From Granulicella mallensis MP5ACTX8 (GTDB lineage: Bacteria > Acidobacteriota > Terriglobia > Terriglobales > Acidobacteriaceae): a stretch of DNA of 64,000 nt. Positions 1-9,835 of this stretch are shown piece after piece. The notes beneath the pieces were generated by a model, which saw only the letters and a list, made by a program, of their open reading frames with translations, ran no database searches and was not told where the DNA came from. The translations under genes were made by a program, and so were the position numbers. Location of the stretch: the NCBI RefSeq assembly GCF_000178955.2, contig NC_016631.1, positions 3,534,001 through 3,598,000 on the forward strand, in the 5' to 3' direction. Numbering within the stretch: the stretch's first letter is position 1; the number at the start of each line of letters is the position of its first letter.

Positions 1-792
1 CTCCTCCGCTGTGCTGTAGCGGTCATCGGGGTTCTTGGCCAGCGCCCGCTCAACAATTGCAATAAGCTCTTCGGGAAGATCCTGGTTGTAGTTCCTCAGA
101 GGAGGGTAAGGCTCGCTGATGACCTTGTAGAGGGTAGAGACATTCGCCCCGTCAAACGGCAACTGACCAGTAATCATCTGGTACAGGATCACGCCCGCAG
201 ACCAGATATCCGAACGGCCATCGCTCATCTCGCCCTTCAGACGTTCCGGTGCGATGTAATGAAAGGTACCAATCAACGCATCGGTTTTCGTGAGACGTGT
301 TGTCTGATCCGCCAATCGCGCGATGCCAAAGTCGACAATCTTCACCCTGCTGTCCGGTTGTAAGATCAGGTTTGCTGGCTTGACATCGCGGTGCTGTACC
401 CCATTCTGGTGCGCATATCCAAGCCCAGAGCAGAGTTGCTCAATGGTCGATAGCGTTTCCAGCAGAGAAGGCCTCTTGCCCGTGCGGAGAATCTTTTCCA
501 GCGATTCCCCAGCGACATACTCCATGGCGATGTATGGATTGCCTTCGTATTCGCCAATCTCATAGATCGTTACGATATTCGCATGGTTCAGTATGCCCGA
601 CCTGGCCTCAACATAAAACCTCTCGCGCAGGTCCGGCGTCGTCTCGGTGAGAGTTTTAATCGCTATCTCACGGCCGATGAGTTTATCTTCTGCCCTATAG
701 ACAATACCCATGCCACCGCGGCCAAGTTCACAGATCACGTCGTATCGTCCAATACGAGTGGCGGTGGCGGCTGACAATGGATTATCGCTCAT
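1..792 (-). CDS. Serine/threonine protein kinase, C-terminus cut by window edge
   Basis: The gene starts at ATG (790-792) and runs off the left edge, leaving 264 codons of an intact eukaryote-type (Hanks) kinase domain. The glycine loop GRGGMG is at residues 23-28, the ATP-binding lysine at K45 (IAIK), the catalytic loop HRDVKPAN begins at H134, the DFG motif is at D154, and an APE-type motif (IAPER) follows. Any C-terminal membrane or sensor region is outside the window. It lies at the end of the T6SS arm, and a PP2C phosphatase closes the other arm at 24777-25529. This matches the PpkA/PppA pair known to control some T6SSs post-translationally. The kinase function is clear; its role in T6SS is inferred from context. 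Confidence 0.93.
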   Translation of the reverse strand, partial: MSDNPLSAATATRIGRYDVICELGRGGMGIVYRAEDKLIGREIAIKTLTETTPDLRERFYVEARSGILNHANIVTIYEIGEYEGNPYIAMEYVAGESLEKILRTGKRPSLLETLSTIEQLCSGLGYAHQNGVQHRDVKPANLILQPDSRVKIVDFGIARLADQTTRLTKTDALIGTFHYIAPERLKGEMSDGRSDIWSAGVILYQMITGQLPFDGANVSTLYKVISEPYPPLRNYNQDLPEELIAIVERALAKNPDDRYSTAEE

Positions 793-1189
793 ATTTAACT
801 CTTGTCCTCAGATCGTTGGATTCCTTGCAATAGGAAGGGGTTACAAGTGTCTTCGTGTCGTTCCTGCTTCGTGTTATCGATACCTGCTGTATTTCAAAGT
901 TGAGGGCCGCCATTTATGGCCTCATCAATCCTCACTAGACACAACCCATGAGCGGCTGTTTTATTCCCTGCCTCCAAATGGAATCGAGCGTGCCATGCCG
1001 GCAGCGGCGAAAACCACTGCACCGCAGTCCACGCGAGAACCATTGAGAATGTGGAAAAGTCAGAGCCTGCCGACGAGCATCCTCCCTCTCCGGCTCCAGG
1101 AAACGAGAGTTCCCGTGTACACAGCCAGAAGCAACGCTGTCGACCGACCCAAGACTTTCGGTAAAGGATCGCTGCCGTTGTACTGCAAA
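793..1189. other. Gap between the kinase start and the PAAR gene
   Basis: These 397 bp lie between the PAAR stop and the kinase start, on the same strand. I see no independent gene. The half next to PAAR holds a 42-codon open stretch that joins the PAAR frame if one base of the seven-G run at its stop is lost; it would encode a hydrophobic segment followed by a basic tail. The remainder presumably carries the leader of the kinase gene. Confidence 0.4.
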
Positions 1190-1534
1190 CTACCCCCCCT
1201 TTCCCACGGAAAGACCGGCTACAACCCCACCGAATCCTCCCGCCCCCGCCGGAGGCGACCCCATCTCACCGATCTCGCAGGTAAGAGAGCCCATCATAAT
1301 CGCGCCTCCGAGGGTTGTCTGATCGCCGACACGTGCGGCCGGCAGATGATTGATGAACACCCCCGTCGAACCTCGCACAATGGGATCATCACCATCAGCA
1401 GTGCATGCCGTCTGCCAGGTGACTGTCGCCGCAGGGAGATGATCGATAAGAACGGTAATTTCACCGGATGGAACGATCGGCCCTCCGCCTCCTGGGCAAA
1501 TGTGTGGATCTGTAGCTCGAGCCGCTGGTGGCAT
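1190..1534 (-). CDS. PAAR-domain spike tip protein
   Basis: This 114-residue protein opens with the PAAR-type sequence MPPAARATDPHICPGGGGP and has two further PAAR-like turns (ITVLIDHLPAA and GVFINHLPAARVGDQT). PAAR proteins cap the VgrG trimer and sharpen the T6SS spike, often carrying effectors. Here the domain fills nearly the whole protein, followed only by a glycine-rich tail, so no toxin domain is fused in this frame. The start has a GGAG ribosome site 8 nt upstream, and the DcrB-like gene ends 11 bp before it. The stop directly follows a run of seven G; a one-base slip would add about 42 residues with a hydrophobic stretch. Confidence 0.85.
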   Translation of the reverse strand: MPPAARATDPHICPGGGGPIVPSGEITVLIDHLPAATVTWQTACTADGDDPIVRGSTGVFINHLPAARVGDQTTLGGAIMMGSLTCEIGEMGSPPAGAGGFGGVVAGLSVGKGG

Positions 1535-1545
1535 CTTTCAATCTC

Positions 1546-2028
1546 CTATCTAAGACCTTCGGTTGCATTTTGTCCCGCTCCGCCCTGTTCAGAAACGACC
1601 TGAAGTCCTTTGAGAAAGGTATCGTAGTCAGGACGCACGGCCTTCAACGCAGAATCGGGGGTTGTGAGCGTCACGATACCAACCCAACGCCCAAAGCGGA
1701 CATACGTCTGCGCATGAAGCATTGGGCCTGCTGCATCGGGTGCATGCCGCACCAGGAAGAGCGATGCTTCCTCTGCCTTAGGAAACGATATCGGCTGCGG
1801 ACCAGCCATCCTCGGCGAATCAAGATACTGGCCTAACAGTTTGGACTGAGCTTGAATATAAGTCGAAAGTGTATCTTTGCCTTCCAGCTGGTCCTCTCGA
1901 AGAGAGACATTTGCAGGGGTACTCCCGGAATCGGGCAAGTCTTGGCGGATTCCGAAGCCCGCAATATAGCTCCACCCTTTTGGCAGCACCGTTATCCGCC
2001 AATTTCCTACCGTTTCGAATTGTTCCAT
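1546..2028 (-). CDS. DcrB/DUF1795-family protein, possible Eag-type T6SS chaperone
   Basis: This protein of about 160 residues has the alpha/beta pattern of the DcrB/PsbP-like (DUF1795) superfamily: an early LPKGW segment, a central region rich in charged helices (LREDQLEGKDTLSTYI) and late strands (QTYVRFGRWVGIVTLTTP). Eag chaperones, which hold transmembrane segments of T6SS effectors before loading on VgrG/PAAR, belong to this superfamily. The gene lies between vgrG and PAAR, exactly where Eag genes occur. I chose ATG at 2028; an in-frame TTG at 2052 is possible but lacks a ribosome site. No signal peptide is seen, which fits a cytoplasmic chaperone. Family assignment is from pattern; the chaperone role is inferred. 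Confidence 0.7.
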   Translation of the reverse strand: MEQFETVGNWRITVLPKGWSYIAGFGIRQDLPDSGSTPANVSLREDQLEGKDTLSTYIQAQSKLLGQYLDSPRMAGPQPISFPKAEEASLFLVRHAPDAAGPMLHAQTYVRFGRWVGIVTLTTPDSALKAVRPDYDTFLKGLQVVSEQGGAGQNATEGLR

Positions 2029-2092
2029 ATCTCTCGTCAAATCACATCGCAAGTAAAATCACAGCTACTAAACAGGCTGGGAGAAGGCGTTT

Positions 2093-4126
2093 CTACATCT
2101 TTCCACCCTTTGTTCCGTCATCTGCTTCATCAGGAGCTTCCGGAGTGCTGATCTGGACCGCAGTTCCGGAGCTTGCACTCCCTCCGCTGTTGATCAGCAC
2201 CATTGTCCCGGAGATACTGACGCCAGTAGGGCCGATAGTGATAAAGCCTCCCGCGGCCTTGAGGCATATCTCCATGCCGCTCTCGATGACGAGATTCGTG
2301 GCCGCCTTAATATAGACCTCCGACCCAGCCTCGAGAGAGTAATTATTACCGACCTTTTCTCCGTGATCCTGCCCGACCTGCAGCGAATAGTTCTGAGCTA
2401 CCTTTGCAACCCGATTCGCCTTGACGTTACTTTGCAGATCGCTGTCGATCTCGTCATAGCGGCTGCCTTTAACGATGAGCGAATCCTTTCCGCCGACGTA
2501 TCTGCGATGGTCCATCTCGATTCGATGGTCCATATCTTTCTCCGCATTCATGAAGATCTGCTCGCTCCCCTTTTTATCTTCAAAGCGAAGCTCGTTCGCA
2601 TTGGCAGCCGTGCCATTCTTCGAGGAACGCGTCAAGATACCTGAGCGCGTATATTCGGTCGCCGGATCGTATTTTGGTTTATTCACTCCGTTATAGAGCG
2701 AACCCACGACAATAGGAGCATCGGGATCGCCCTCGATGAAATCAATCAAGACCTCATCGTTGACACGAGGCCAGAAGTAAGTGCCCCACCCGGAGCCTGC
2801 CCAGGCCTGTGCAACACGAAGAAGCGTATTGTCTGTCTGGTTGGGCGGCCTGGTGCGATCCCACCAGAACTGCACGCAGACACGGCCGTACTTATCGATG
2901 TATGAATCTTCACCTGCCGGGACAACAACTTTACCCGTAACCACACCATTGACACGTGGCTTCGGTATGGTGCGCGCCGGACGGTAGACCAGCGAAGCGG
3001 GTTGTGCGGTAAAGGTATTACGATACCCCTCCCCTATACCCGTGCCGTCAGTGCGAAACGGCGGCATCTGCCGGCCATTGTGCTCGACACTCAACACCAG
3101 GTACTTGGTGTTCTGCACCTCGTCCGGGTGCATCGCCAGCGTGAAGGTATTACCCGAATCAAGCAGGCTTGCGTTCGAAACACCGAAGATCTCGACGGAA
3201 CCCGTATCGCTGCGATCGCGCGCGATGTCCTGAAGCTGACTCTCGACTGTTTGAATCTTGCCATCGCTGCCATCCGTCTTCGCCCATGCGGAGGGAGCGT
3301 CAGCGTAGTCGTACTTCTCGTGCTCGTTGTCTCCGGTAACAGCTTTGCTTATAGAAGACGCAGGACTACTCGGCTGCCGCGCATACTGTGTGAAGCGGTA
3401 ATCCCAGAGCGTGTGCTTGCCCGTGACCATCGCAGTGCGCACATCGAAGGCATGCACATACATGTTGTAGAAATCTCCACCATCCAGATCCATCTGCGGC
3501 ATGTAGTTGAAGGTGCTCTGCACCGGACAGGGAGAAAGCTGAGCGGAGTTATCTGCGAGCACCATGATGTGGTCGCTCTGGGTGTGGATGAAATAGAAGA
3601 AGATACCGTGCTGCTCCAGAAGACGTGCGACAAAATCGTAATCCGTCTCACGGTACTGGGTGCAGTAGTCGAGCGGCTGGTAAGTGGCCTGGGTATCGTC
3701 CTTGGGGGTAATACTGTAGACGCCAAGCACAGCCTTTACGATCTCGATCACAGTCTTGTTCTGAAAGACACGCGTCTGTGAGTTGAGTGTCAGCAGCCAC
3801 AGATTCGGTACGACTTCAGCCTTATAGACCAGAACCGGCGTAGTACTCTCATCCAACTGCCCATCGTGGCTTATCAGCTTCAGGCTACGCACGATTCCGT
3901 TGAAGTAACGCTGCCCACTCAAGTTATAAGCAATACCAAGGGTAACGCGCTTGCCGATAAAGGAAGCCGGCTGAATTGGATTCTCAGGAAAGCTGAGCAG
4001 TTCCAACTCCAGCTCCGTCAGTGAAGAGATTCCCTCGTGTCCTGAAAACCTCTCGACCAGAACTGCATCTTTGCCCAGTGGAGTCGTGAGCGAAAGCAGA
4101 CGTCTATCGTGTGTGTAGGTTGGCAT
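2093..4126 (-). CDS. vgrG: Type VI secretion spike protein VgrG (TssI)
   Basis: At 677 residues it has the normal length of a VgrG without an extension. The N-terminal part is the gp27-like hub (RYFNGIVRSLKLIS, QYRETDYDFVARLLEQHGIFF). The centre is the gp5 OB-fold (VPAGEDSYIDKYGRVCVQFWWDR, WGTYFWPRVNDEVLIDFIEGD), followed by the repetitive beta-helix (HRRYVGGKDSLIVKGS, KVGNNYSLEAGSEVYIKAA). The C-terminus is a short acidic/glycine tail with no toxin domain. The trimer forms the puncturing spike capped by the PAAR protein at 1190-1534. It follows clpV by 76 bp containing a stem-loop, so its expression may be set apart from the upstream genes. Confidence 0.97.
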   Translation of the reverse strand: MPTYTHDRRLLSLTTPLGKDAVLVERFSGHEGISSLTELELELLSFPENPIQPASFIGKRVTLGIAYNLSGQRYFNGIVRSLKLISHDGQLDESTTPVLVYKAEVVPNLWLLTLNSQTRVFQNKTVIEIVKAVLGVYSITPKDDTQATYQPLDYCTQYRETDYDFVARLLEQHGIFFYFIHTQSDHIMVLADNSAQLSPCPVQSTFNYMPQMDLDGGDFYNMYVHAFDVRTAMVTGKHTLWDYRFTQYARQPSSPASSISKAVTGDNEHEKYDYADAPSAWAKTDGSDGKIQTVESQLQDIARDRSDTGSVEIFGVSNASLLDSGNTFTLAMHPDEVQNTKYLVLSVEHNGRQMPPFRTDGTGIGEGYRNTFTAQPASLVYRPARTIPKPRVNGVVTGKVVVPAGEDSYIDKYGRVCVQFWWDRTRPPNQTDNTLLRVAQAWAGSGWGTYFWPRVNDEVLIDFIEGDPDAPIVVGSLYNGVNKPKYDPATEYTRSGILTRSSKNGTAANANELRFEDKKGSEQIFMNAEKDMDHRIEMDHRRYVGGKDSLIVKGSRYDEIDSDLQSNVKANRVAKVAQNYSLQVGQDHGEKVGNNYSLEAGSEVYIKAATNLVIESGMEICLKAAGGFITIGPTGVSISGTMVLINSGGSASSGTAVQISTPEAPDEADDGTKGGKM

Positions 4127-4161
4127 ATCTATCGCTTACGCTTTCTATTTACTGAAGGTAG

Positions 4162-4186
4162 GCCAGGGCTACAGATCAGCCCTGGC
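4162..4186 (-). terminator. Stem-loop between clpV and vgrG
   Basis: Perfect 9-bp inverted repeat GCCAGGGCT / AGCCCTGGC with a 7-nt loop, between the clpV stop and the vgrG start on the minus strand. There is no clear U-tract, so it may reduce read-through or protect mRNA ends rather than fully terminate. Confidence 0.5.
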
Positions 4187-4202
4187 ACTTCCTGTTTGTG
4201 TA

Positions 4203-6905
4203 CTAAGCAGTTGCAGCGGCAAGCTCAGGAGCGTTGTCCTCTAAGGCAACAGCGCTCCCCGTGCTCCATTGATAGGTGAATGCCCCAGCCTCCCCCACGC
4301 CTACCGAGACGGCAGTACCTGCATCTCCCTGCACCATGCGCAATAACAGCTCACGCGAGATCTCGGGGAGCATGGTATTCGACAGGATGTTATCTACGTT
4401 GCGTGCTCCACTTTCGACCTCAGTGCAGCGGCTTGCGATCTCGCTCAGCAAAGCGTCATCGTAGCGCAAAACGATCCTGTGATTCTCCTGCAGGCGACGG
4501 ACAATCTTTCCGAGTTTAAGGCGGATGATCTGCTTGAGAGCCTCATCCCGAACCGGCAGGTAGGGAACGATCAACATGCGTCCGAGAAACGCGGGCTTGA
4601 AGATCTTGTTCAGCTCCGGCTTGATCGCATTCACCAGCGCCTCTGGGAAAGGCATCGTCTCAGGATCTGCCGTCAGCTTCATCATGGTATCGGTAGCGGC
4701 ATTGCTGGTGAGAATCAACACCGTATTCTTGAAGTTGATGACGCGCCCCTCTCCGTCCTCCATGCTTCCCTTGTCGAAGACCTGGAAGAAGAGCTCCAGC
4801 ACATCGGGATGCGCCTTCTCTACCTCGTCGAGCAGGACGACAGAGTACGGCCGGCGGCGCACAGCTTCGGTCAACACACCGCCCTCGCCGTACCCCACAT
4901 ATCCCGGAGGCGAACCCTTGAGTGCGGAAACAGTATGCGCTTCCTGGAACTCCGACATATTGATCGTAATGAGGTTGCGTTCGCCGCCATACAACAGGTC
5001 AGAGAGCGCCAACGCAGTCTCAGTCTTACCGACGCCGCTTGGCCCCACGAGCATGAACACGCCGACAGGCTTTCCTGGATCGTCGAGACTGGCGCGCGAG
5101 GTAAGTATGCGCTGTGCGATCGCGTCCATGGCATAGTCCTGGCCGATCACGCGATTACGCAGGTGAGAGGAAAGTTCCAGTACCGTCGCAAGTTCATCCT
5201 TGACCATCTTTCCAAGTGGAATTCCGGTCCAGGCTGAGATAACTTCCCCCACTATCTGCGCATCGACCGCAACTCTCATCATAGGTGACTCACCTTGAAC
5301 CTCGGCCAACTCACGCTCGAGCGCTGCAAGTGCTACACGCGAGGGCGCTGCGGTGCTCTTATCATGATCGCCTTCGTTAGCGTCTTCCAACTCCGTCCGC
5401 AATGCACGAATCTTTTCAACCAGAGCAACCTCTTGCTGCCATTGAGTATTGCTGGTTACAAGCTTCGCCTGCTCGACAAGAAGCGCATCGGCAATCTCAC
5501 GCAGCCGCTCCACGTGGTTCGCTCCAACAGCCTCTTCGCGACTCAGCATACGCGTCTGTGTCTCGAGATCCGCAATCCTGCGCTGCGCATCTTCGATGAT
5601 GCCAGGGGTTGTGCTCTGGCTGAGCGAAAGACGCGCACAGGCTGTATCGAGCACACTCACGGCCTTATCGGGCAACTGCCGCCCGACCATATACCGATGC
5701 GACAAACGCACCGCGGCGGTCACAGCCTCGTCCAGGATGCGCAGCCCATGATGCTTCTCAAGCGCTGGGATCAGGCCACGCAGCATCGTCCCGCATTGCG
5801 GCTCGATCGGCTCCTCAACCTTGACGACCTGAAAACGTCGCGCCAGCGCTGCATCCTTCTCAAAAAACTTCTTATACTCGGACCAAGTGGTTGCAGCGAT
5901 GGTGCGAAGCTCTCCACGTGCCAGAGCAGGCTTCAGCAGATTGGCAGCATCATTCTGCCCGGCCTGGCCACCGGCGCCGATCATCGTATGCGCTTCATCA
6001 ATGAAGAGAATGATCGGATGAGGTGAGGACTTTACTTCCTCAATCAAGCCCTTGAGCCTGTTCTCAAACTCACCTTTTACGCTTGCTCCTGCCTGCAACA
6101 GCGCGAGGTCCAAAGAATGAAGCTGAACGTTGCGCAGCGGCGGCGGCACATCGCCAGCCGCAATGCGCAAAGAGAAGCCTTCCACAACCGCGGTCTTTCC
6201 TACACCAGCCTCGCCGGTCAGAATCGGGTTGTTCTGGCGGCGACGCATCAGGATATCGATCACCTGGCGAATCTCCACATCGCGGCCCAGTACGGTGTCT
6301 ATCTTTCCCGCTGCGGCGTTTGCCGTCATGTTCACGGTGTACTGGTCGAGATGAGGCGTGCGGCGTTGCGTACCGGACGCAGCCGTTCCAGAGGCAGGTC
6401 CGGACACATCCTGCCCAAAACCGATAGCGGTAGTCTCTTCGCGAGACGAGCTAACAATATTGAAGAAGTCTTTGCGCAGAGCTTCGACAGAGATCAACTG
6501 CAATTCAGAGCTGATCTCGCGAACGGTCCGAGACAGATCACTGTTCGTCAACAGAGCCAGAAGAGTAAATCCCGAGCGAATCTGTCCTGCCTCGTAATCG
6601 AGCGTAGCCAGCGTCCAGGCTTCGGTAAACATGTGCAGCAACTGAGGGCTCAATGCCGGCGAGCGCGCATTTCCCGTCTTCAGCTTGTCGAGCGAACGTT
6701 CGAGTTCGCGGGTCAGTCGTGACCGGTCCACACCATACTGCTTCAAGATGAGAGCGATATCGCTATCCGTCCCATCAAGCAGCTTGAGCAGATAGTGTTC
6801 GATCTCAATGTCGTAGTGCGTGCGCGAGACACACAGACCTGCGGCGCCTTCCATCGCGCTGCGGCAGGTGTCGTTGAGTTTCGCAATCAGGGATTTCAGG
6901 TTCAC
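4203..6905 (-). CDS. clpV: T6SS ATPase ClpV (TssH)
   Basis: This 900-residue AAA+ unfoldase disassembles contracted TssBC sheaths for reuse. It has the Clp N-domain (residues 1-150), a first nucleotide-binding domain with Walker [11 protein letters not shown], a coiled-coil middle domain ([15 protein letters not shown] region), and a second AAA domain with Walker [11 protein letters not shown] and a Walker [12 protein letters not shown]. The start is GTG at 6903-6905, with a GGAG site 7 nt upstream. It lies after tssG and before vgrG on the minus strand. Length and order fit ClpV rather than the housekeeping ClpB. Confidence 0.97.
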   Translation of the reverse strand: MNLKSLIAKLNDTCRSAMEGAAGLCVSRTHYDIEIEHYLLKLLDGTDSDIALILKQYGVDRSRLTRELERSLDKLKTGNARSPALSPQLLHMFTEAWTLATLDYEAGQIRSGFTLLALLTNSDLSRTVREISSELQLISVEALRKDFFNIVSSSREETTAIGFGQDVSGPASGTAASGTQRRTPHLDQYTVNMTANAAAGKIDTVLGRDVEIRQVIDILMRRRQNNPILTGEAGVGKTAVVEGFSLRIAAGDVPPPLRNVQLHSLDLALLQAGASVKGEFENRLKGLIEEVKSSPHPIILFIDEAHTMIGAGGQAGQNDAANLLKPALARGELRTIAATTWSEYKKFFEKDAALARRFQVVKVEEPIEPQCGTMLRGLIPALEKHHGLRILDEAVTAAVRLSHRYMVGRQLPDKAVSVLDTACARLSLSQSTTPGIIEDAQRRIADLETQTRMLSREEAVGANHVERLREIADALLVEQAKLVTSNTQWQQEVALVEKIRALRTELEDANEGDHDKSTAAPSRVALAALERELAEVQGESPMMRVAVDAQIVGEVISAWTGIPLGKMVKDELATVLELSSHLRNRVIGQDYAMDAIAQRILTSRASLDDPGKPVGVFMLVGPSGVGKTETALALSDLLYGGERNLITINMSEFQEAHTVSALKGSPPGYVGYGEGGVLTEAVRRRPYSVVLLDEVEKAHPDVLELFFQVFDKGSMEDGEGRVINFKNTVLILTSNAATDTMMKLTADPETMPFPEALVNAIKPELNKIFKPAFLGRMLIVPYLPVRDEALKQIIRLKLGKIVRRLQENHRIVLRYDDALLSEIASRCTEVESGARNVDNILSNTMLPEISRELLLRMVQGDAGTAVSVGVGEAGAFTYQWSTGSAVALEDNAPELAAATA

Positions 6906-6949
6906 GTATTTGCTCCTTTTTCTTTAACGCTTGCGGCAATAACTAATAG

Positions 6950-8023
6950 CTAGTGCAGGCGGTACACAGCGTCCTCTGCATCGTGCAGAAACGGACGATT
7001 CTTCAACCAGCTTTCAAAGCCGAGCCTGCCCATTCCGTTTTGTTCCGGCGTTAGCAACACTCCCGGCACCTCTTCGCGTGCAAGCACCAGTCGCACCGCA
7101 AAGTCGAACTCTCCCTGTCCGAAGAGCCGCAACCAGGCTTCCAGTTGCCTGGCCGCAACACCTCCGGGAAGAAAGTCTTGGTACTGCTTCAGCGGCATAG
7201 GCCCTAGACGTACCGTCACTGTGCCGTGCTGGTCCCATACCGCATCGCCCACAATCGTGCCGATGCCCAGGGACTCTGATTGCAGCCCGGTATCGTTCAG
7301 ATAGGTAAGATCCTCTTCCGGCAAAAGGTTCCAGTTTCCGGTAAACTCTTCGATTCGTACCGGCACTTCAAAGAAGTCGCTGAGCAGCTGCTTCAGCGCC
7401 TGCGAAGTCGGCACATTGCGTCCCAGCAGACCTGCGTAGTAAAGCATGGCCTCATCGGGCACGGCAGTGCGTTGCAACAAACCAGCAGTGCCGAATCCAA
7501 GCAAGCTATAGAGACTAGCCGTGACCGGGTCTCCACTAACCTGCCCACGCGTCTTATCCAGTTCGTAACCAATAAAGAAGCGATATCTCTTCCAACTACG
7601 ATAGAAAAGAGAGACAAAGCGGTGATTGAAGAGGTTGAAGAAATCACCCGGGGCATAATCCTTCGCGCGCATACGGTCCAACAGATGCTCTGCATAGGGA
7701 TGCGGCAGCGGCCCGTTGACGGTAGTCAGGCCGAGGAAGTTGACCTCCATGTCATTGGGTCGCGAGTCATTTTCACGAAAGCTTTGTATTTCGCTCGCAG
7801 GAAAGTTAAGTGACGTGCGCGAGGAGAAACGCACGACTTCGCTCTGAGGAGAGACGAAATAGCCTACCGGCTTCCGCTCGGGAAACAATCTCTCCAACAG
7901 GCGCACGGACTGAAAGAAGCGGAAGGAAAAGGGTTCTTCACTCAGCATATGGAATAGCGCTTCATGCTCGCGGGTACTTTCAACTTCTATAGCAGCACTC
8001 GACTGCCTGCTCGTGGCATCCAT
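6950..8023 (-). CDS. tssG: T6SS baseplate subunit TssG
   Basis: TssG (about 357 residues, DUF1305/ImpH family) joins TssF, TssE and TssK to form the baseplate wedge. The typical opening is visible (EPFSFRFFQSVRLLERLFPER) along with conserved blocks VNFLGLTTVNGPLPHPY and FFNLFNHRFVSLFYRSWKRY. I moved the start to ATG 8023 because a strong AAGGAGG site lies about 10 nt upstream; the longer frame to 8071 lacks one. It overlaps the 3' end of tssF by 37 bp, so translation is probably coupled. The C-terminus ends normally before clpV. Confidence 0.95.
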   Translation of the reverse strand: MDATSRQSSAAIEVESTREHEALFHMLSEEPFSFRFFQSVRLLERLFPERKPVGYFVSPQSEVVRFSSRTSLNFPASEIQSFRENDSRPNDMEVNFLGLTTVNGPLPHPYAEHLLDRMRAKDYAPGDFFNLFNHRFVSLFYRSWKRYRFFIGYELDKTRGQVSGDPVTASLYSLLGFGTAGLLQRTAVPDEAMLYYAGLLGRNVPTSQALKQLLSDFFEVPVRIEEFTGNWNLLPEEDLTYLNDTGLQSESLGIGTIVGDAVWDQHGTVTVRLGPMPLKQYQDFLPGGVAARQLEAWLRLFGQGEFDFAVRLVLAREEVPGVLLTPEQNGMGRLGFESWLKNRPFLHDAEDAVYRLH

Positions 8024-9831
8024 GTTCCCAGTCCCTCCTTTCGTAGATTGCTTTCTGCTCGCAACTGGCAAAAACTGTTCATCGACACATAGGAGCCGAG
8101 AAATCTCTCCAGCACACTCGCAAAGAGATAAGCTCCGCCATTAGCAAACTGCCGCTCGTCGAGTTCTATTTCGACGCGCGTCCCTCGTGCCGGAGTATTG
8201 CCGTAATCGGCACGCATGATGGCGAAGTGCCGTTTATTTCGCATGGCAATCAGTCCGGCAATCTGCGACTCCACCTGCGAGGATTCAGAGAAGTTATGAA
8301 TGCGCAGAATCTCCTGCAAAGCCCCCAGACCGCCTTCGCCGAGCGAAAGGTAATTGAGCGATAGCTGCGAGATGAGTCGCCACAGCTGGCCCTTGCCGGC
8401 AGGCGGATCGAGCGAAGACGTGGGTCGGTGTAATGCTCGAATGCGCTGTACACCCGCAAAATTCACTGCCTCGAAGTCACCCTCCGCGGCTCCGAAACTC
8501 AGTTGCGATGGCAGGTCATGGTTAGAACAGGTGCAGTGAACCGTCAGCACTTCCGCGCCCGGCTCGGTGAGTGAACCGTTCAGATCGACCAGCGACAGAA
8601 ACACGGACGAAGGCTGTCTCTCTTCAAAAGATGAATACCGGCGATTGGCATGCCAGAACACTCCCTGCTCCTGCGCGATCGTGTTGTAACGATAGGCATA
8701 GAGGGGTGCGAGAGGTGTAGTTTGCCGTTTGCTCGGGCTGGTTGCGAGCACGTCGTCGATTGAAAAGACTTCCATCATGCGGGTATAACGCGCATCGGCC
8801 GTCACGCGGTACTCATGTTGCGTCTGCGTCAGGAGTATCGGTTCGGCCGCCTGAGAAAACAAATTAATAGCCGGAGTGCAGCCAAGCCGCAGAGTTTCAT
8901 TTGAGACACCGACCTCGAGAACTTGCTGACGTTCCGGCCTCTCGAATCGGCTGAAGTGAAACAGCAGTTCAACCTCATCACTCGCTGCGAACGCTGACAT
9001 AGCTTCCAATCCCGAGAGGTCGAAGAAGAGAAACTTCTGCGGAAAGGCAAAGTACTCCTGCAGGAGCCGGTAGCCGTCGAACGAGCGCCTCGGATAAGGC
9101 AGCAGGCTCTCCTCTTCTTCAAAGCCCACAGGCCTGAGCGACGACGGCGGGATAGTGATCGTTCTTCCCTCAGGGGCACGAGGGTCTCTTAGCAGAATGG
9201 AGATGCACTTACTCGCCAACAACTCATACAGCGTGAAGACGACGTTGCTGTCACCAGAGATATAGAAGCGCAATGAAGAGATACCGAGTGCCCCAGGCTT
9301 AACATCCTTGCCACCGCGCAGCACCATACGTAAAGCCGCTGCAGCACCTGCAATCCTTACCGGACGCGGCAACTGTTCGGGCATACGCCAGGAACATTCC
9401 GCCACGGTGATTGGCCACAGTTCGACCGGGTAGGTGGTGCGAAAGCGGCACGTCATACCATCCACGTTTCTTCGCGTATTGAGCATCGTCCCCTCAGGCA
9501 TCATCAGAGAGGAACTTTGTTTGCCAGCACTCTCAGCCTCGATCTGACATTCCACAACGGTCATCGCCGGAATGGGCCGCAGGTAATGCGGATAAATAAG
9601 GTTGAGGAGAGAGGAGGTCAGCTCCGGCAGATCGTCATCCAGGCGCAGATGAAGCCGGGCCGCCATAAAGGCGAATGACTCGATCAACCGCTCGACATGA
9701 GGGTCTTCGCAGCGATCCGGTTCGAGCAGCAGCCGGCTGGCCACGCGTGGGTACTTGCGGCCAAACTCCGCCCCCATATCACGGAGATAGGCTAGCTCGC
9801 GTTCATAAGAATCTAGTAACTCAGGTCGCAT
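7987..9831 (-). CDS. tssF: T6SS baseplate subunit TssF
   Basis: The 614-residue TssF (ImpG/VasA, DUF879) is the largest wedge subunit of the T6SS baseplate. It begins with the conserved block YERELAYLRDMGAEFGRKYP, continues with DPHVERLIESFAFMAARLHL and PELTSSLLNLIYPHYLRP, and ends with an Arg-rich tail. The length is family-typical. Its ATG lies just 4 bp after the tssE stop and its 3' end overlaps tssG, placing it firmly in the tssE-F-G unit. Confidence 0.97.
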   Translation of the reverse strand: MRPELLDSYERELAYLRDMGAEFGRKYPRVASRLLLEPDRCEDPHVERLIESFAFMAARLHLRLDDDLPELTSSLLNLIYPHYLRPIPAMTVVECQIEAESAGKQSSSLMMPEGTMLNTRRNVDGMTCRFRTTYPVELWPITVAECSWRMPEQLPRPVRIAGAAAALRMVLRGGKDVKPGALGISSLRFYISGDSNVVFTLYELLASKCISILLRDPRAPEGRTITIPPSSLRPVGFEEEESLLPYPRRSFDGYRLLQEYFAFPQKFLFFDLSGLEAMSAFAASDEVELLFHFSRFERPERQQVLEVGVSNETLRLGCTPAINLFSQAAEPILLTQTQHEYRVTADARYTRMMEVFSIDDVLATSPSKRQTTPLAPLYAYRYNTIAQEQGVFWHANRRYSSFEERQPSSVFLSLVDLNGSLTEPGAEVLTVHCTCSNHDLPSQLSFGAAEGDFEAVNFAGVQRIRALHRPTSSLDPPAGKGQLWRLISQLSLNYLSLGEGGLGALQEILRIHNFSESSQVESQIAGLIAMRNKRHFAIMRADYGNTPARGTRVEIELDERQFANGGAYLFASVLERFLGSYVSMNSFCQLRAESNLRKEGLGTWMPRAGSRVLL

Positions 9832-9835
9832 AGTT

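Noticed and set aside
710..1603. Plus-strand open frame of 297 codons over PAAR and the kinase start
   Set aside because: It is antisense to the well-supported PAAR and kinase genes, has a low-complexity Arg/Pro-rich product and no recognisable domain.
3002..3781. Plus-strand open frame of 259 codons inside vgrG
   Set aside because: Antisense shadow of the conserved VgrG hub and OB-fold; no domain or ribosome site.
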